Shown one piece after another: positions 30,475 through 41,111 of a stretch of 64,000 bases of DNA (positions within the stretch are counted from its first letter, which is position 1; each line of letters begins with the position of its first letter). Made by a program: the position numbers and the translations under genes. The DNA comes from Amia ocellicauda. Taxonomy: Eukaryota > Chordata > Actinopteri > Amiiformes > Amiidae. The stretch is from positions 868,001 through 932,000 of the forward strand of contig NW_027102659.1 in assembly GCF_036373705.1 (NCBI RefSeq), in the 5' to 3' direction. Under the pieces are notes generated by a model, which saw only the letters and a program-made list of their open reading frames with translations, had not been told where the DNA came from and searched no databases.

Positions 30475-30836
30475 ACACAGTGCTGACCACAAGTGAAGGT
30501 CTGAAGACTTTGTACTTGACGACCGCTGTAAATGGTTTCTTGACAGTTGTTGAGCAGAAAGTTATTGATCTTCCGAGGGAAAGGTCTGAAATCCGGGGGG
30601 TTTGCATAGGAATCAAAAAATTCACCACGATGGTCCTCCCTTAGATAAATAGCCAGCCAATGTTCTCCGGGCATATTTTTAGGGTGTGTGTTGATTATGT
30701 ACATTGCAGGTAAATTCTTGATCTTAAATTTAGGCAGCTGATCGCAGGCGTTGACTCCTTGAAACAGTTTCCGTGAGCCGGCCAGGGCATTCATGATGTG
30801 GTTGAGCTCTCTGGTGTTCATTTTAATAATAATCAT
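30475..30836 (-). pseudogene. Element C: protease fragment truncated after the catalytic Cys
   Basis: About 121 codons are kept, through His59, Asp75, Gln109 and Cys116, to CGQHCV. There the Polinton sequence ends and tRNA-Val flank begins, adding one His codon and a stop. The last 69 residues are missing. D and E have the same breakpoint. Confidence 0.9.
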
Positions 30837-32138
30837 ACGGAACGTTTCTCCTCTGATTCACCTCAATAATGTTGTCAAACACAGCATACACGACCATATT
30901 TACAGTGTGTGGTAGAGGCTGCTTGAAACGCATCTCCAAACGCATATTGCCCGTCTTCATCAGTGAAATATGTTGTCCACACTCTTCGTCAGGGGTCAGG
31001 TTGAAACCGTACAGGGTGTAACCGCTGCAGTATTCCCGGCGATCGATCAGCAGAGTTTGATCCTTGAGATGGCGACCCGTAGCCAGTACTAGACTGTAAT
31101 ATTCACGAACCGCATTGCCGTTTTCAAAGTCAGGTTGAAAAGGTCTGGATGGAACCTGCACACCATCGACGTACAATGCTATAAATTCCGCGTTATAATG
31201 TTTAAAGTTAAAGGTGTTCTTGTTGTAAACCCCGGTAAATGCATCATTATCCACGAGACCTATAATAACCTGTTTTGGGAGCTGTCCTAGAAACAGATTT
31301 TCCTGGTTCATCACCCGTGTCCCTGCGGGGATACTGTGGACTTTCATATAGACTCTTTCGATCGGGTACTTGGCGTTTGCCGTCACTAACGCCAGCGCGT
31401 GTCCTAGTTTAACCGCCGGGGAGACGGACACTTATTTCACAAACAGCGAGGCCGATAATATGGTCAGTTTATATTTTTCCGTATCAGGGGTCATCAGACA
31501 AAAAGCACTTTTACTACGGATCATTTTAATTTTAATGTCTACCCCGTTGAGCATGAGTTTTTCTTGGAAAAATATGTCTGCATGGATATGCCCCATTAGC
31601 TCAAAGGTCCTCCCTTCTGTTGAAGAGGCCGATCTTTTTTGCAAACCCTTATTGAGTCCCTCTGGATCCTTGTCGTCCATAGCTTCCGGGATGTCTTTGA
31701 AGAGAAGGCCGGGGCTGAACTGTTTGCTTAGGGTCTCCTCACTATAATTAAGGATACACTCCATCATGACTCTATAGGGGTAAGTATTGCTGCTTTGACT
31801 AATGAGCCGATCTCCCAGGGTCACATCCACCTGTGAAAACATGGTGGCCACCGGGTAATTGATTAATTGATGACCCCAGCGTTGGCCGTCTTCTCGATTG
31901 CATCGCCATCCTAATCAGTCACTTTACAGTTCATTAAAATAAATGTGTTATTCAAATCAATATAATCCTCGCCATTGCCAGCTATAAAAAACTCCAGAGG
32001 GGCCGTGTCTGAAATTGCAGAAAGAGGGGGAATCTCTACATATATGATCTTATCTATACTCGTTTGAGTGTATGGAACTGTAAACAGATCCAGTTCTGAT
32101 TTGACGCATTCTTCCGATAGACTGTTGACAAAAGACAT
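30823..32138 (-). pseudogene. Element C: major capsid protein with three lesions
   Basis: From the ATG at 32138 the frame meets a TAG near 31911, an 8-bp duplication (ATTAATTG) near 31860 and a TAA at 31432-31434. D and E carry all three. B has none of them. Confidence 0.9.
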
Positions 32139-32140
32139 GT

Positions 32141-32629
32141 TTAAAAGATGTATCCTGAGGCTCTATTTTTCTTTCTTTGAGACTTTCTTTTTGCAGGTTT
32201 TTTCTTGTGCTGCTTCCTTCTCCGAGTGTTTCCACGATATGTTGGAGAATGAGAGATTCTTCGTTTTTTGTTAGCCACGGATCTTCGTCGCCCTGGTGGA
32301 CACATGCTGTTTCTTCTTTTACCCCCCCTCCTCGCCATTACCATGAGACCCGAACCCTCCTGATGCTCATGGCTAGCTGCCCGGTTCATAACATTGGTGA
32401 ACACGTCACTAACAATATTTTTAGCCGCTGATTTCAAGTGGGGTCTGGCTATAGCAAAGCCTCTCTTAAGCAGGGGTACGGCCATTCTAAAGAGACCATG
32501 AAAGAGTCCTCCTAGACCGGCGCCATACATTGTGGGGGCTCCTACAAAACCGGGCAAGCCGTTCCCGGCTTGCATCTTGTAACAATCCACATAGGCGCTA
32601 GGATCTACATAACCCCTCGAGGTAGCCAT
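32141..32629 (-). CDS. Element C: pVI/pX-like basic minor virion protein (162 aa), intact
   Basis: The frame begins MATSRGYVDPSAYVDCYKMQ. A Gly-rich amphipathic stretch (GAGLGGLFHGLFRMAVPLLK, residues about 36-55) resembles membrane-active segments of adenovirus protein VI. The C-terminal third is extremely basic (RRRSVANKKRR, RRRKQHKKKPAKRKSQRKK), as in DNA-condensing core proteins such as pX. By position between penton and capsid genes I take it as a minor virion or core protein; the assignment is inference from composition and context. D differs by one residue in the N-terminal part (YYK for CYK). Confidence 0.72.
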   Translation of the reverse strand: MATSRGYVDPSAYVDCYKMQAGNGLPGFVGAPTMYGAGLGGLFHGLFRMAVPLLKRGFAIARPHLKSAAKNIVSDVFTNVMNRAASHEHQEGSGLMVMARRGGKRRNSMCPPGRRRSVANKKRRISHSPTYRGNTRRRKQHKKKPAKRKSQRKKNRASGYIF

Positions 32630-32630
32630 T

Positions 32631-33363
32631 TTAATAATGTACAAACTGTTTCAGGGGTCGAAAATGTAGTTTGACAATAACTTTACTGAAGCGGAAGGGT
32701 ACGTTGATATTCTGATCCGATTTTACTTCGATCGTGATGTTGTCAAATTGGGTCTTTGAGACTGGTACGTAGTGTGGCTTGTCATAAGTAATTGTGACCA
32801 TGTCATTGCTTTTACCTTTAATAAGTACATTTCTCAAAAGGGGGACATAACTATCCCCGACCCTCTGGTGGGTTATGATATCCGTATACACATAAAGAGT
32901 GTAAAAGCCGCCCCACCACTTCTGAGAACCTGCTCTCTGTGTCAGAATAGATCCCAAATATACGCCCCAGTTGGCCGCTGGTTTGAATGCTAATACCTGG
33001 TTTTGACACCTTGTACACTCTGTTTTTAATAGGGTTGTAATATAGCTTGATGTTGGGGGTGCCTTCTGAGAACTGTTTATGCATCTCATCTAATATTTTA
33101 TCCACATTGTCATAATAACCTCCTTGTATCGTGAATGTCCATTGACTCTTTTTAACATCATCAAAAATGGCGAAGGTGGCATCCTTATCTTGTAAAACAG
33201 CCCAAGTGTAAGGATACTGTATTTCCGCCAACCCCACTTCCCACGACCCCCTTAGATCTATAGATTTTCCAAATTGTACCGTGTAACTGGATATTTCATT
33301 TTTAGGGTATATATCGAGAGAGGCGTTACTGGGTAGAGTCACGTAGAAGCCTCCTGATTCCAT
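32631..33363 (-). pseudogene. Element C: penton-like minor capsid protein, frame broken
   Basis: The frame from the ATG at 33363 leaves the conserved sequence near 32935, where the GGFYTLYVYTDI part is one frame over. The C-terminus ends KLHFRPLKQFVHY at 32631. The region before the ATG (open to 33477) overlaps the integrase 3' end and is not part of the family protein. Confidence 0.82.
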
Positions 33364-33409
33364 CTTGAGTATCGAAAGTAATGCCCACAACACACCCGCG
33401 GGCAAGTTG

Positions 33410-34501
33410 TTATAAGGATTGAATATCGGAAACCTGTTGTTCCGGGACCCAACTATTGAACTTTTCAGGCCATCCAAGCCATTTCATCAACACATATTTT
33501 TTCCGGTTCTGGGTTTTTTCAGCTAATATCTTTTCAACTCTGTATACACTGTCTTTACCCACAATAATTTTTTGTAACTCGGCTTCGTAAAACGTTCCTT
33601 CTATATCCTCCCCGTCATAGTCTTTTAACCGGTACACGGGTGGGTCTCTAGCCAACTGTTCGGTAACTGTAAAATATTCGTCAGAAAATGTTTCTTCATA
33701 ACCTTTGGCAAAAGTACTCCTTAGCTTTGAAACGCGAACCACATCACCGATGTTGAACTTATAAGTAGTTTTTCCCTTCTTAATAAATGGTCCGTATAAT
33801 TTTTTATAGACCTTAAAAGAATTACTTTGATCAACATCTTTAGGCTTCATTTTAATACTGGTGTGATACCCTTGGTTGTAAGCATCGATAAAATCCTGAA
33901 CTTTATCAAAATACTTGAACGTGTTGACCGCTGTAAAATATCTCCACATTTTGGTCTTTATGGTGCGGTTAAACCTCTCCACTACCGATGCCCTAAGCTC
34001 ATTACCGGTGGTGAAATGATGTATTTTGTGTCTCTTCAGTAGATTCTGAAATTCTCTGTTGAGAAACTCTTTTCCTTTATCAGTCTGCAGTTTTTTAGGA
34101 CATCGACCCTGGGACAATATATCCTCAAAGGCCCTTGTCACCGCCCGACCTGTTTTATTATGTAGAATGCGAGCCCAGGCATATTTTGATAACACATCGA
34201 TACACATCAACATCAATTTGTGACCATTGTTATGTTTTGATAAATTTGACATATCGACTAGATCCATTTGCCATTGTGAGTCTATGTCAGTTGCATATAC
34301 GCGGTTTCTTTTAAAGTTAATCCTGAGAGGTTTATGTAAGGTATAGGCGTCTTGTTCCCGTAACCATTCTGAAACAACCACATCATTAACCTTCACTCCG
34401 GCCTCAGCGAGTCCTCTTTGAAAACCCTTCTTACCCGCCAAACCCCCAATCTTGGCTGGGTTGTAGTATAGTTCCTGCATTTGGGGAGCTTGCCGAGTCA
34501 T
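33410..34501 (-). CDS. Element C: retrovirus-like integrase with chromodomain (363 aa), intact
   Basis: Reading starts at the ATG at 34501 (MTRQAPQMQELYYNPAKIGG). The rve catalytic core has Asp80 (WQMDLVDM), Asp141 (LQTDKGKEF) and Glu175 (SVVERFNR). A small beta-barrel-type C-terminal domain follows (IGDVVRVSKLR, about 250-300), then a chromodomain (YRVEKILAEK to FNSWVPEQQ, about 315-357) with the aromatic Tyr/Trp residues expected of a methyl-lysine cage. In Polintons this enzyme joins the ends of the element to the target and makes the 6-bp duplication. The complete frame here and in D contrasts with stops in A, B and E. It differs from D at VSDIQSL/VCDIQSL. Confidence 0.93.
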   Translation of the reverse strand: MTRQAPQMQELYYNPAKIGGLAGKKGFQRGLAEAGVKVNDVVVSEWLREQDAYTLHKPLRINFKRNRVYATDIDSQWQMDLVDMSNLSKHNNGHKLMLMCIDVLSKYAWARILHNKTGRAVTRAFEDILSQGRCPKKLQTDKGKEFLNREFQNLLKRHKIHHFTTGNELRASVVERFNRTIKTKMWRYFTAVNTFKYFDKVQDFIDAYNQGYHTSIKMKPKDVDQSNSFKVYKKLYGPFIKKGKTTYKFNIGDVVRVSKLRSTFAKGYEETFSDEYFTVTEQLARDPPVYRLKDYDGEDIEGTFYEAELQKIIVGKDSVYRVEKILAEKTQNRKKYVLMKWLGWPEKFNSWVPEQQVSDIQSL

Positions 34502-34673
34502 TCTGTCAAATAACCACACAGACCCACACTATGCGCAAAGTTTTTATACAAGGTTTTTTATTCAACTTCAGGAGAGCAGATACCCCTTTTTAGACATTTG
34601 AGAAAAGTATAACATACACAACAATTTTTTCTACGGTCCAGACAAAAAGAAATCAGATGATTGGTTACTTGAT
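34502..34673. terminator. Element C: gap upstream of integrase
   Basis: No gene; a minus-strand AATAAA (TTTATT near 34557) fits the end of the right-end transcripts. Confidence 0.4.
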
Positions 34674-35192
34674 CTATATCAACAAATATACCTGTTTCTT
34701 TATCTTGTAGGCACACACCTCAGTTACATATGTAAATAAAACAACAATATGACCTATTTTAAAAGTAAACAGAGGTGTATTAAACATGCTCAGTAAAAGG
34801 TCATACAGATGTTGATGAAATGGCCTAATATCATTCTTGGCCCCCTTGAGCGCTTCATCCCAGTGTTCGTATCCCCCGGTCTTTGTTACAGCAGCCATTC
34901 ACTTTTCCAGGTTTGAAAGTTGATCCTCATCGATGGTTAAATCTGTAGAGAAAAGGCTCGCGTTGGCTACTTTTCTGTCAAGCACATGGTGTAATAGCGC
35001 TCTCAGGTTAGCTGCAGAGTGTTGATGACAGAACCAGTTGCAGAAGCAGTCCAGGGTCTGAGGTCTTGGAGAGTAACCGCAGTCAAAGGGTTCCAGAGTG
35101 TATACAAAATCTGGGGAATAGAACCAGGGGTGATCCCGGGTTTGAAGAGGCCTGTAGAGCCTGTCGACGTCCGCAGCTTTCAGGTAAGACAT
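34674..35192 (-). pseudogene. Element C: fused 282-aa/MGNVL gene with internal TGA
   Basis: A 735-bp deletion (equivalent to 8177-8911 in A) removes most of the 282-aa gene and joins its first 46 codons in frame to LDCFCNW of the MGNVL gene. In C the fusion is then stopped by the TGA at about 34899, giving 97 aa. D has the same fusion without the stop. Confidence 0.85.
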
Positions 35193-35270
35193 TCTCTTTA
35201 ATTTTAAACCATGATTGAATTGTTGCGCCTTTTATCCTATCTCTTCACTACGTCACGACACACCGCCCTC

Positions 35271-35981
35271 TTAGAAGAGAGTAGCCCCTGAGCCGTCAGA
35301 CCCCCCTCCAAAACCCCACACGTCGTCTGTTTTATCATCGTCGTCGTCATTCAAGGGGGATATATAATCCATAATCCAGCATATTCTCCTTCTAACCAAA
35401 TCCAGTTGCGAACATTTGGTCAAGATGTCAAAACCATCATTTATACAGTTTATGACCTCTTTCAAGAACGGCCAGTCCACGGCGTCAAACATAATTTCAG
35501 TAACCTGTTTTTCTGGATCCTCCACACCCCCTTCAATAGGGTTTGTAATCAGAGTACTGCTAAACAAAACCTTACGATCTGTAGTTAGAGATAGACTCTT
35601 CACCACTCTACCGTAGTTCTGCAAGCTTTCCCATTCACACCTTTCAAAACCCTGAGTCGGAGACTCCATTTCGCATTCTCTTGGACCCTCTTGCAAGCCT
35701 TCTAGAGTCTTATCCACAAGCCCCAGATCTCTCCAGGCCATCACCTTCAACCAGTCCTCATAAGAGTATTCAATTACCGTCTCAAAAGGTTCCAACGTAC
35801 CCTCCTTCTCTCCCAAAGCAAAAAGCTCCACTCCAACATAGCTGGGATCCCTTTTAAAGCGGTAACCCCGTCGAGCCCCCCAGAACAACACCCAGGAGCG
35901 TTCAATCTTCAAATTGGTGAGTACAGGAACCCTTGCCCGGGATTGTTTCTTGCGGGGTTTCATGTTGATGTCGCTGGACAT
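35271..35981 (-). CDS. Element C: 236-aa right-end protein, unknown function, intact
   Basis: The frame runs from ATG 35981 (MSSDINMKPRKKQSRARV) to 35271. The N-terminus is basic; a Trp/Tyr-rich part follows (WVLFWGARRGYRFKRDPSYV). Two or three helices make up the rest, and a very acidic Asp run (NDDDDDKTDD) precedes a Gly-rich end (GFGGGSDGSGATLF). There is no signal peptide or membrane segment. It is the outermost gene at the right end, transcribed inward from a TATA box at 36048-36055 with CRE-like sites behind it. I recognise no family; an early regulatory protein is possible. Confidence 0.7.
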   Translation of the reverse strand: MSSDINMKPRKKQSRARVPVLTNLKIERSWVLFWGARRGYRFKRDPSYVGVELFALGEKEGTLEPFETVIEYSYEDWLKVMAWRDLGLVDKTLEGLQEGPRECEMESPTQGFERCEWESLQNYGRVVKSLSLTTDRKVLFSSTLITNPIEGGVEDPEKQVTEIMFDAVDWPFLKEVINCINDGFDILTKCSQLDLVRRRICWIMDYISPLNDDDDDKTDDVWGFGGGSDGSGATLF

Positions 35982-36099
35982 GTTGAAGAAGCGGGATGTT
36001 TCTGATGCTGAGAATTAAAGAGGTATTGCCTAAAAGCAGCGCGGGTTCTTAAATAGAGAGGAGAGTTTCGGGGCGTTGCCTTCAGAGGGGTGGGGGTAT

Positions 36100-36284
36100 T
36101 TATGGGTGGCCTTGATGTTCAGGGTTTTATGGGTGTACACTTTCTGACGGATATGACGTAGGAATAATTAAGGAAATAACTCTACCTAAAATCACGCCCC
36201 CCAATTATGACGTAGGAATATTAATAAGCTTAGGGCATACGTCATAACAAAATAGGCCGCGCCCAAAAAACCCTACTATCTACT
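36100..36284 (-). repeat. Right terminal inverted repeat of C
   Basis: It matches the right repeat of B and is followed by CTTATG (36285-36290) and the same TAGTTGAAGGCGCAGTATAG flank. The copy therefore shares B's insertion event. No left repeat exists for C. Confidence 0.9.
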
Positions 36285-36600
36285 CTTATGTAGTTGAAGG
36301 CGCAGTATAGCTCTGATAGTCTGGTGGTGACGGAAGACCACCAGCCGTTTGAACAAGCCATTCAGCATCACCTTGTTGGGCTAAGTGCAGGCACTGTCAG
36401 AGCGCAGGGCGTCCTGCCTTTGAAAGAGTTTCCGAAGTGTCCTGATGTGCCCTTTAGCAATGCCAAACAGGTCTGTGAAAATGGCATCCTTTCGCGGCAC
36501 TTCAGACGCCATCTCACAGTCTAGCCGACCTGAAATGCCTGAGCCCGTTTTACCAGCAGGCTTCAACGGTAACCGTTTGAAGCAAGACGTGGCGGTGTCA

Positions 36601-36673
36601 GTTTCCGTAGTGTAGCGGTTATCACGTTCGCCTAACACGCGAAAGGTCCCCGGTTCGAAACCGGGCGGAAACA
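36601..36673 (+). tRNA. tRNA-Val-AAC: tRNA-Val (AAC)
   Basis: Identical in structure to the gene at 26973, with consensus stems and T loop. Probably functional. Confidence 0.93.
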
Positions 36674-37245
36674 GCCTGCTGTGGGCCGGCCCTTTTCGTC
36701 CTGTTTGCCCTCGTGGTTCCCCGGAGGCGGTGGGTAGCTTTTCTTCATTGGAGTGCCCGAAATCGGTGCTCTCAGAGCGTCCGTCCGTCGACAGGTTGAA
36801 ATTGTAAACGCTGGTGTAGCCACTTTTAATTAAAATCTGATGATGATGATGATGATGATGATGATGTTGTTGTTGTTGTTCTTGTTGTCATCGTGGTCGC
36901 CGTCATTATTATTGTTAAAGTAAAGCAGTAGTTAGATTTGTTGCTACCGTAAGGTGTAGAAGGCACAATAGCTCTGTGATTGTCTGATGGTGGCACAAGA
37001 CGAGCAGCAGCTGTTTGAACAAGCCATTGAGCATCACCTTGTTGGGGTAAGTGTAAGTCTTGTCATAGCTCAGGGCATTCTTCCTTTAAAAGAGTTTCCA
37101 AAGTGTCCTGATGTGCCCTTGAGCAATGCAATATAGGTCAGTGAAAATAGAAACCTTTATCTCACAGGCAGGCCCACGGGAAACGCCTGTGCGCGTTTTA
37201 CCAGCCTGCTTCGATGGGAGCCAATCGAAACCCCAGGACAGGTTG

Positions 37246-37318
37246 GTTTCTGTAGTGTAGTGGCTATCATGTTCGCCTCACACGCGAGAAGTCCCTGGTT
37301 CGAAACTGGGCGGAAACA
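37246..37318 (+). tRNA. tRNA-Val-CAC: tRNA-Val (CAC)
   Basis: Same sequence type as 27612, with GTTTCTG acceptor strand and AGAAGT variable region. Confidence 0.85.
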
Positions 37319-38081
37319 ACCCACGGTGCACGCGTGCCAGTGCCGTGTTACCCGTCCTCATCTCTCTGCCCCATGGCCGGCCGTCGTTTTCTCTTCCTCG
37401 GAGTGGCAAGAAATCCTGACCTTGAGAACAAATGATCGCAGAAGGGTAGCTTTGCGAGGCGCTGGAACTGACACTTTTAAAATCGATACATGTCGTTGCT
37501 GTTGCAATACGACCGTAGCAGGATCGGTGACATTGCTGTTACTCTTATGTAGTTGAAGGCGCAAAATAGCTCTGATAGTCTGGTGGTGACGGAAGACCAC
37601 CAGCCGTTTGAACAAGCCATTCAGCATCACCTTGTTGGGCTAAGTGCAGGCACTGTCTGATCGCAGGGCGTCCTGCCTTTGAAAGAGTTTCCGAAGTATC
37701 CCGAAATCGGTGCACTCAGAGCGTCCGTCCGTCGACAGGTTGAAATTGTAAACGCTGGTGTAGCCACTTTTAATTAAAATCTGATGATGATGTTATTGTT
37801 CTTGTTGTTGTTGTTGTTGTTCTTGTTTTTCTTTTTGTCGTCGTGGTCGCCGTCATTATTATTGTTAAAGTAAAGCTACCGTAAGGTGTAGAAGGCACAA
37901 TAGCTCTGTGATTGTCTGATGGTGGCACAAGACGAGCAGCAGCTGTTTGAACAAGCCATTGAGCATCACCTTGTTGGGGTAAGTGTAAGTCTTGTCATAG
38001 CTCAGGGCGTTCTTCCTTTGAAAGAGTTTCCAAAGTGTCCTGATGTGTCCTTGAGCAATGCAAAATAGGTCAGTGAAAATA

Positions 38082-39249
38082 CACTCACCTAAAGGATTAT
38101 TAGGAACACCATACTAATACTATGTTTGACACCCTTTCGCCTTCAGAACTGACTTAATTCTACGTGGCATTGATTCAACAAGGTGCTGAAAGCATTCTTT
38201 AGAAATGTTGGCCCAAATTGATAGGATAGCATCTTGCAGTTGATGGAGATTTGTGGGATGCACATCCAGGGCACGAAGCTCCCGTTCCACCACATCCCAA
38301 AGATGCTCTATTGGGTTGAGATCTGGTGACTGTGGGGGCCAGTTTAGTACAGTGAACTCATTGTCATGTTCAAGAAACCAATTTGAAATGATTCAACCTT
38401 TGTGACATGGTGCATTATCCTGCTGGAAGTAGCCATCAGAGGATGGGTACATGGTGGTCATAAAGGGATGGACATGGTCAGAAACAATGCTCAGGTAGGC
38501 CGTGGCATTTAAACGATGCCCAATTGGCACTAAGGAGCCTAAAGTGTGCCAAGAAAACATCCCCCACACCATTACACCACCACCACCAGCCTGCACAGTG
38601 GTAACAAGGCATGATGGATCCATGTTCTCATTCTGTTTACGTCAAATTCTGTCTCAACAGAAATCGAGACTCATCAGACCAGGCAACAACTGTCCAATTT
38701 TGGTGAGTTTGTGCAAATTGTAGCCTCTTTTTCCTATTTGTAGTGGAGATGAGTGGTACCCGGTGGGGTCTTCTGCTGTTGTAGCCCATCCGCCTCAAGG
38801 TTGTACGTGTTGTGGCTTCACAAATGCTTTGCTGCATACCTCGGTTGTAACGAGTGGTTATTTCAGTCAAAGTTGCTCTTCTATCAGCTTGAATCAGTCG
38901 GCCCATTCTCCTCTGACCTCTAGCATCAACAAGGCATTTTCGCCCACAGGACTGCCGCATACTGGATGTTTTTCCCTTTTCACACCATTCTTTGTAAACC
39001 CTAGAAATGGTTGTGCGTGAAAATCCCAGTAACTGAGCAGATTGTGAAATACTCAGACCAGCCCGTCTGGCACCAACAACCATGCCACGCTCAAAATTGC
39101 TTAAATCACCTTTCTTTCCCATTCAGACTTTCAGTTTGGAGTTCAGGAGATTGTCTTGACCAGGACCACACCCCTAAATGCATTGAAGCAACTGCCATAT
39201 GATTGGTTGGTTATTGAACAGGTGTTCCTAATAATCCTTTAGGTGAGTG
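38082..39249 (-). mobile_element. Tc1/mariner-type transposon, copy 2 (dead)
   Basis: Same length (1168 bp), same TA target and same 17-nt deletion as copy 1; the translated fragments (39122-38637 and 38623-38393) are identical to it. It is a product of segmental duplication, not a new insertion. Confidence 0.92.
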
Positions 39250-39347
39250 TAGAAACCTTTATCTCACAGGCTGGCCCACGGGAAACGCCTGTGCGCGTTT
39301 TACCAGCCGGCTTCGATGGGAGCCATTCGAAACACCAGGACAGGTCG

Positions 39348-39420
39348 GTTTCCGTAGTGTAGTGGCTATCACGTTCGCCTCACACGCGAAAGGTCCCTGG
39401 TTCGAAACCGGGCGGAAACA
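39348..39420 (+). tRNA. tRNA-Val-CAC: tRNA-Val (CAC)
   Basis: Identical type to 30377; it lies immediately before the Polinton breakpoint of D. Confidence 0.9.
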
Positions 39421-39445
39421 ACCCGCGGTGCATGCGTGCTAGTGC

Positions 39446-39807
39446 ACACAGTGCTGACCACAAGTGAAGGTCTGAAGACTTTGTACTTGACGACCGCTGT
39501 AAATGGTTTCTTGACAGTTGTTGAGCAGAAAGTTATTGATCTTCCGAGGGAAAGGTCTGAAATCCGGGGGGTTTGCATAGGAATCAAAAAATTCACCACG
39601 GTGGTCCTCCCTTAGATAAATAGCCAGCCAATGTTCTCCGGGCATATTTTTAGGGTGTGTGTTGATTATGTACATTGCAGGTAAATTCTTGATCTTAAAT
39701 TTAGGCAGCTGATCGCAGGCGTAGACTCCTTGAAACAGTTTCCGTGAGCCGGCCAGGGCATTCATGATGTGGTTGAGCTCTCTGGTGTTCATTTTAATAA
39801 TAATCAT
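39446..39807 (-). pseudogene. Element D: protease fragment truncated after the catalytic Cys
   Basis: Same breakpoint and length as in C; residues 28-31 read VYAC, as in A and E, where C has VNAC. Confidence 0.9.
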
Positions 39808-41109
39808 ACGGAACGTTTCTCCTCTGATTCACCTCAATAATGTTGTCAAACACAGCATACACGACCATATTTACAGTGTGTGGTAGAGGCTGCTTGAAAC
39901 GCATCTCCAAACGCATATTGCCCGTCTTCATCAGTGAAATATGTTGTCCACACTCTTCGTCAGGGGTCAGGTTGAAACCATACAGGGTGTAACCGCTGCA
40001 GTATTCCCGGCGATCGATCAGCAGAGTTTGATCCTTGAGATGGCGACCCGTAGCCAGTACTAGACTGTAATATTCACGAACCGCATTGCCGTTTTCAAAG
40101 TCAGGTTGAAAAGGTCTGGATGGAACCTGCACACCATCGACGTACAATGCTATAAATTCCGCGTTATAATGTTTAAAGTTAAAGGTGTTCTTGTTGTAAA
40201 CCCCGGTAAATGCATCATTATCCACGAGACCTATAATAACCTGTTTTGGGAGCTGTCCTAGAAACAGATTTTCCTGGTTCATCACCCGTGTCCCTGCGGG
40301 GATACTGTGGACTTTCATATAGACTCTTTCGATCGGGTACTTGGCGTTTGCCGTCACTAACGCCAGCGCGTGTCCTAGTTTAACCGCCGGGGAGACGGAC
40401 ACTTATTTCACAAACAGCGAGGCCGATAATATGGTCAGTTTATATTTTTCCGTATCAGGGGTCATCAGACAAAAAGCACTTTTACTACGGATCATTTTAA
40501 TTTTAATGTCTACCCCGTTGAGCATGAGTTTTTCTTGGAAAAATATGTCTGCATGGATATGCCCCATTAGCTCAAAGGTCCTCCCTTCTGTTGAAGAGGC
40601 CGATCTTTTTTGCAAACCCTTATTGAGTCCCTCTGGATCCTTGTCGTCCATAGCTTCCGGGATGTCTTTGAAGAGAAGGCCGGGGCTGAACTGTTTGCTT
40701 AGGGTCTCCTCACTATAATTAAGGATACACTCCATCATGACTCTATAGGGGTAAGTATTGCTGCTTTGACTAATGAGCCGATCTCCCAGGGTCACATCCA
40801 CCTGTGAAAACATGGTGGCCACCGGGTAATTGATTAATTGATGACCCCAGCGTTGGCCGTCTTCTCGATTGCATCGCCATCCTAATCAGTCACTTTACAG
40901 TTCATTAAAATAAATGTGTTATTCAAATCAATATAATCCTCGCCATTGCCAGCTATAAAAAACTCCAGAGGGGCCGTGTCTGAAATTGCAGAAAGAGGGG
41001 GAATCTCTACATATATGATCTTATCTATACTCGTTTGAGTGTATGGAACTGTAAACAGATCCAGTTCTGATTTGACGCATTCTTCCGATAGACTGTTGAC
41101 AAAAGACAT
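39794..41109 (-). pseudogene. Element D: major capsid protein with three lesions
   Basis: The lesions are those of C: TAG near 40882, 8-bp duplication near 40831 and TAA at 40403-40405. Confidence 0.9.
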
Positions 41110-41111
41110 GT

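Larger units (their letters stand above)
36285..38079. repeat. tRNA-Val array units after C
   Basis: The flank has tRNA-Val AAC and CAC genes, an unoccupied CTTATG site at 37544-37549, and microsatellites at about 36838-36880 and 37784-37825. Relative to the flank after B, one unit with the degenerate AAC gene is missing; the join falls in the (GAT)n tract near 37785. Confidence 0.85.
30475..39445. repeat. Tandem segmental duplication, unit 1 (8971 bp)
   Basis: The unit comprises Polinton right half C, its tRNA flank and Tc1 copy 2. Matching genes in the next unit lie exactly 8971 bp further on, with only a handful of base differences in the genes I compared. Its flank has lost one degenerate tRNA unit compared with the flank after B. 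Confidence 0.9.

Noticed and set aside
33410-34501. Integrase as evidence for an endogenous retrovirus or Ty3-like element
   Set aside because: There is no reverse transcriptase, RNase H, gag or LTR nearby. The neighbours and the 6-bp duplication with inverted repeats are those of a Polinton.
34674-35192. The 282-aa/MGNVL fusion in C and D as a spliced-cDNA (retro-copied) version
   Set aside because: The removed segment begins CCGG and ends GTT on the coding strand, with no GT-AG in any possible alignment, and other introns in the element were not removed. A simple deletion is the better reading.
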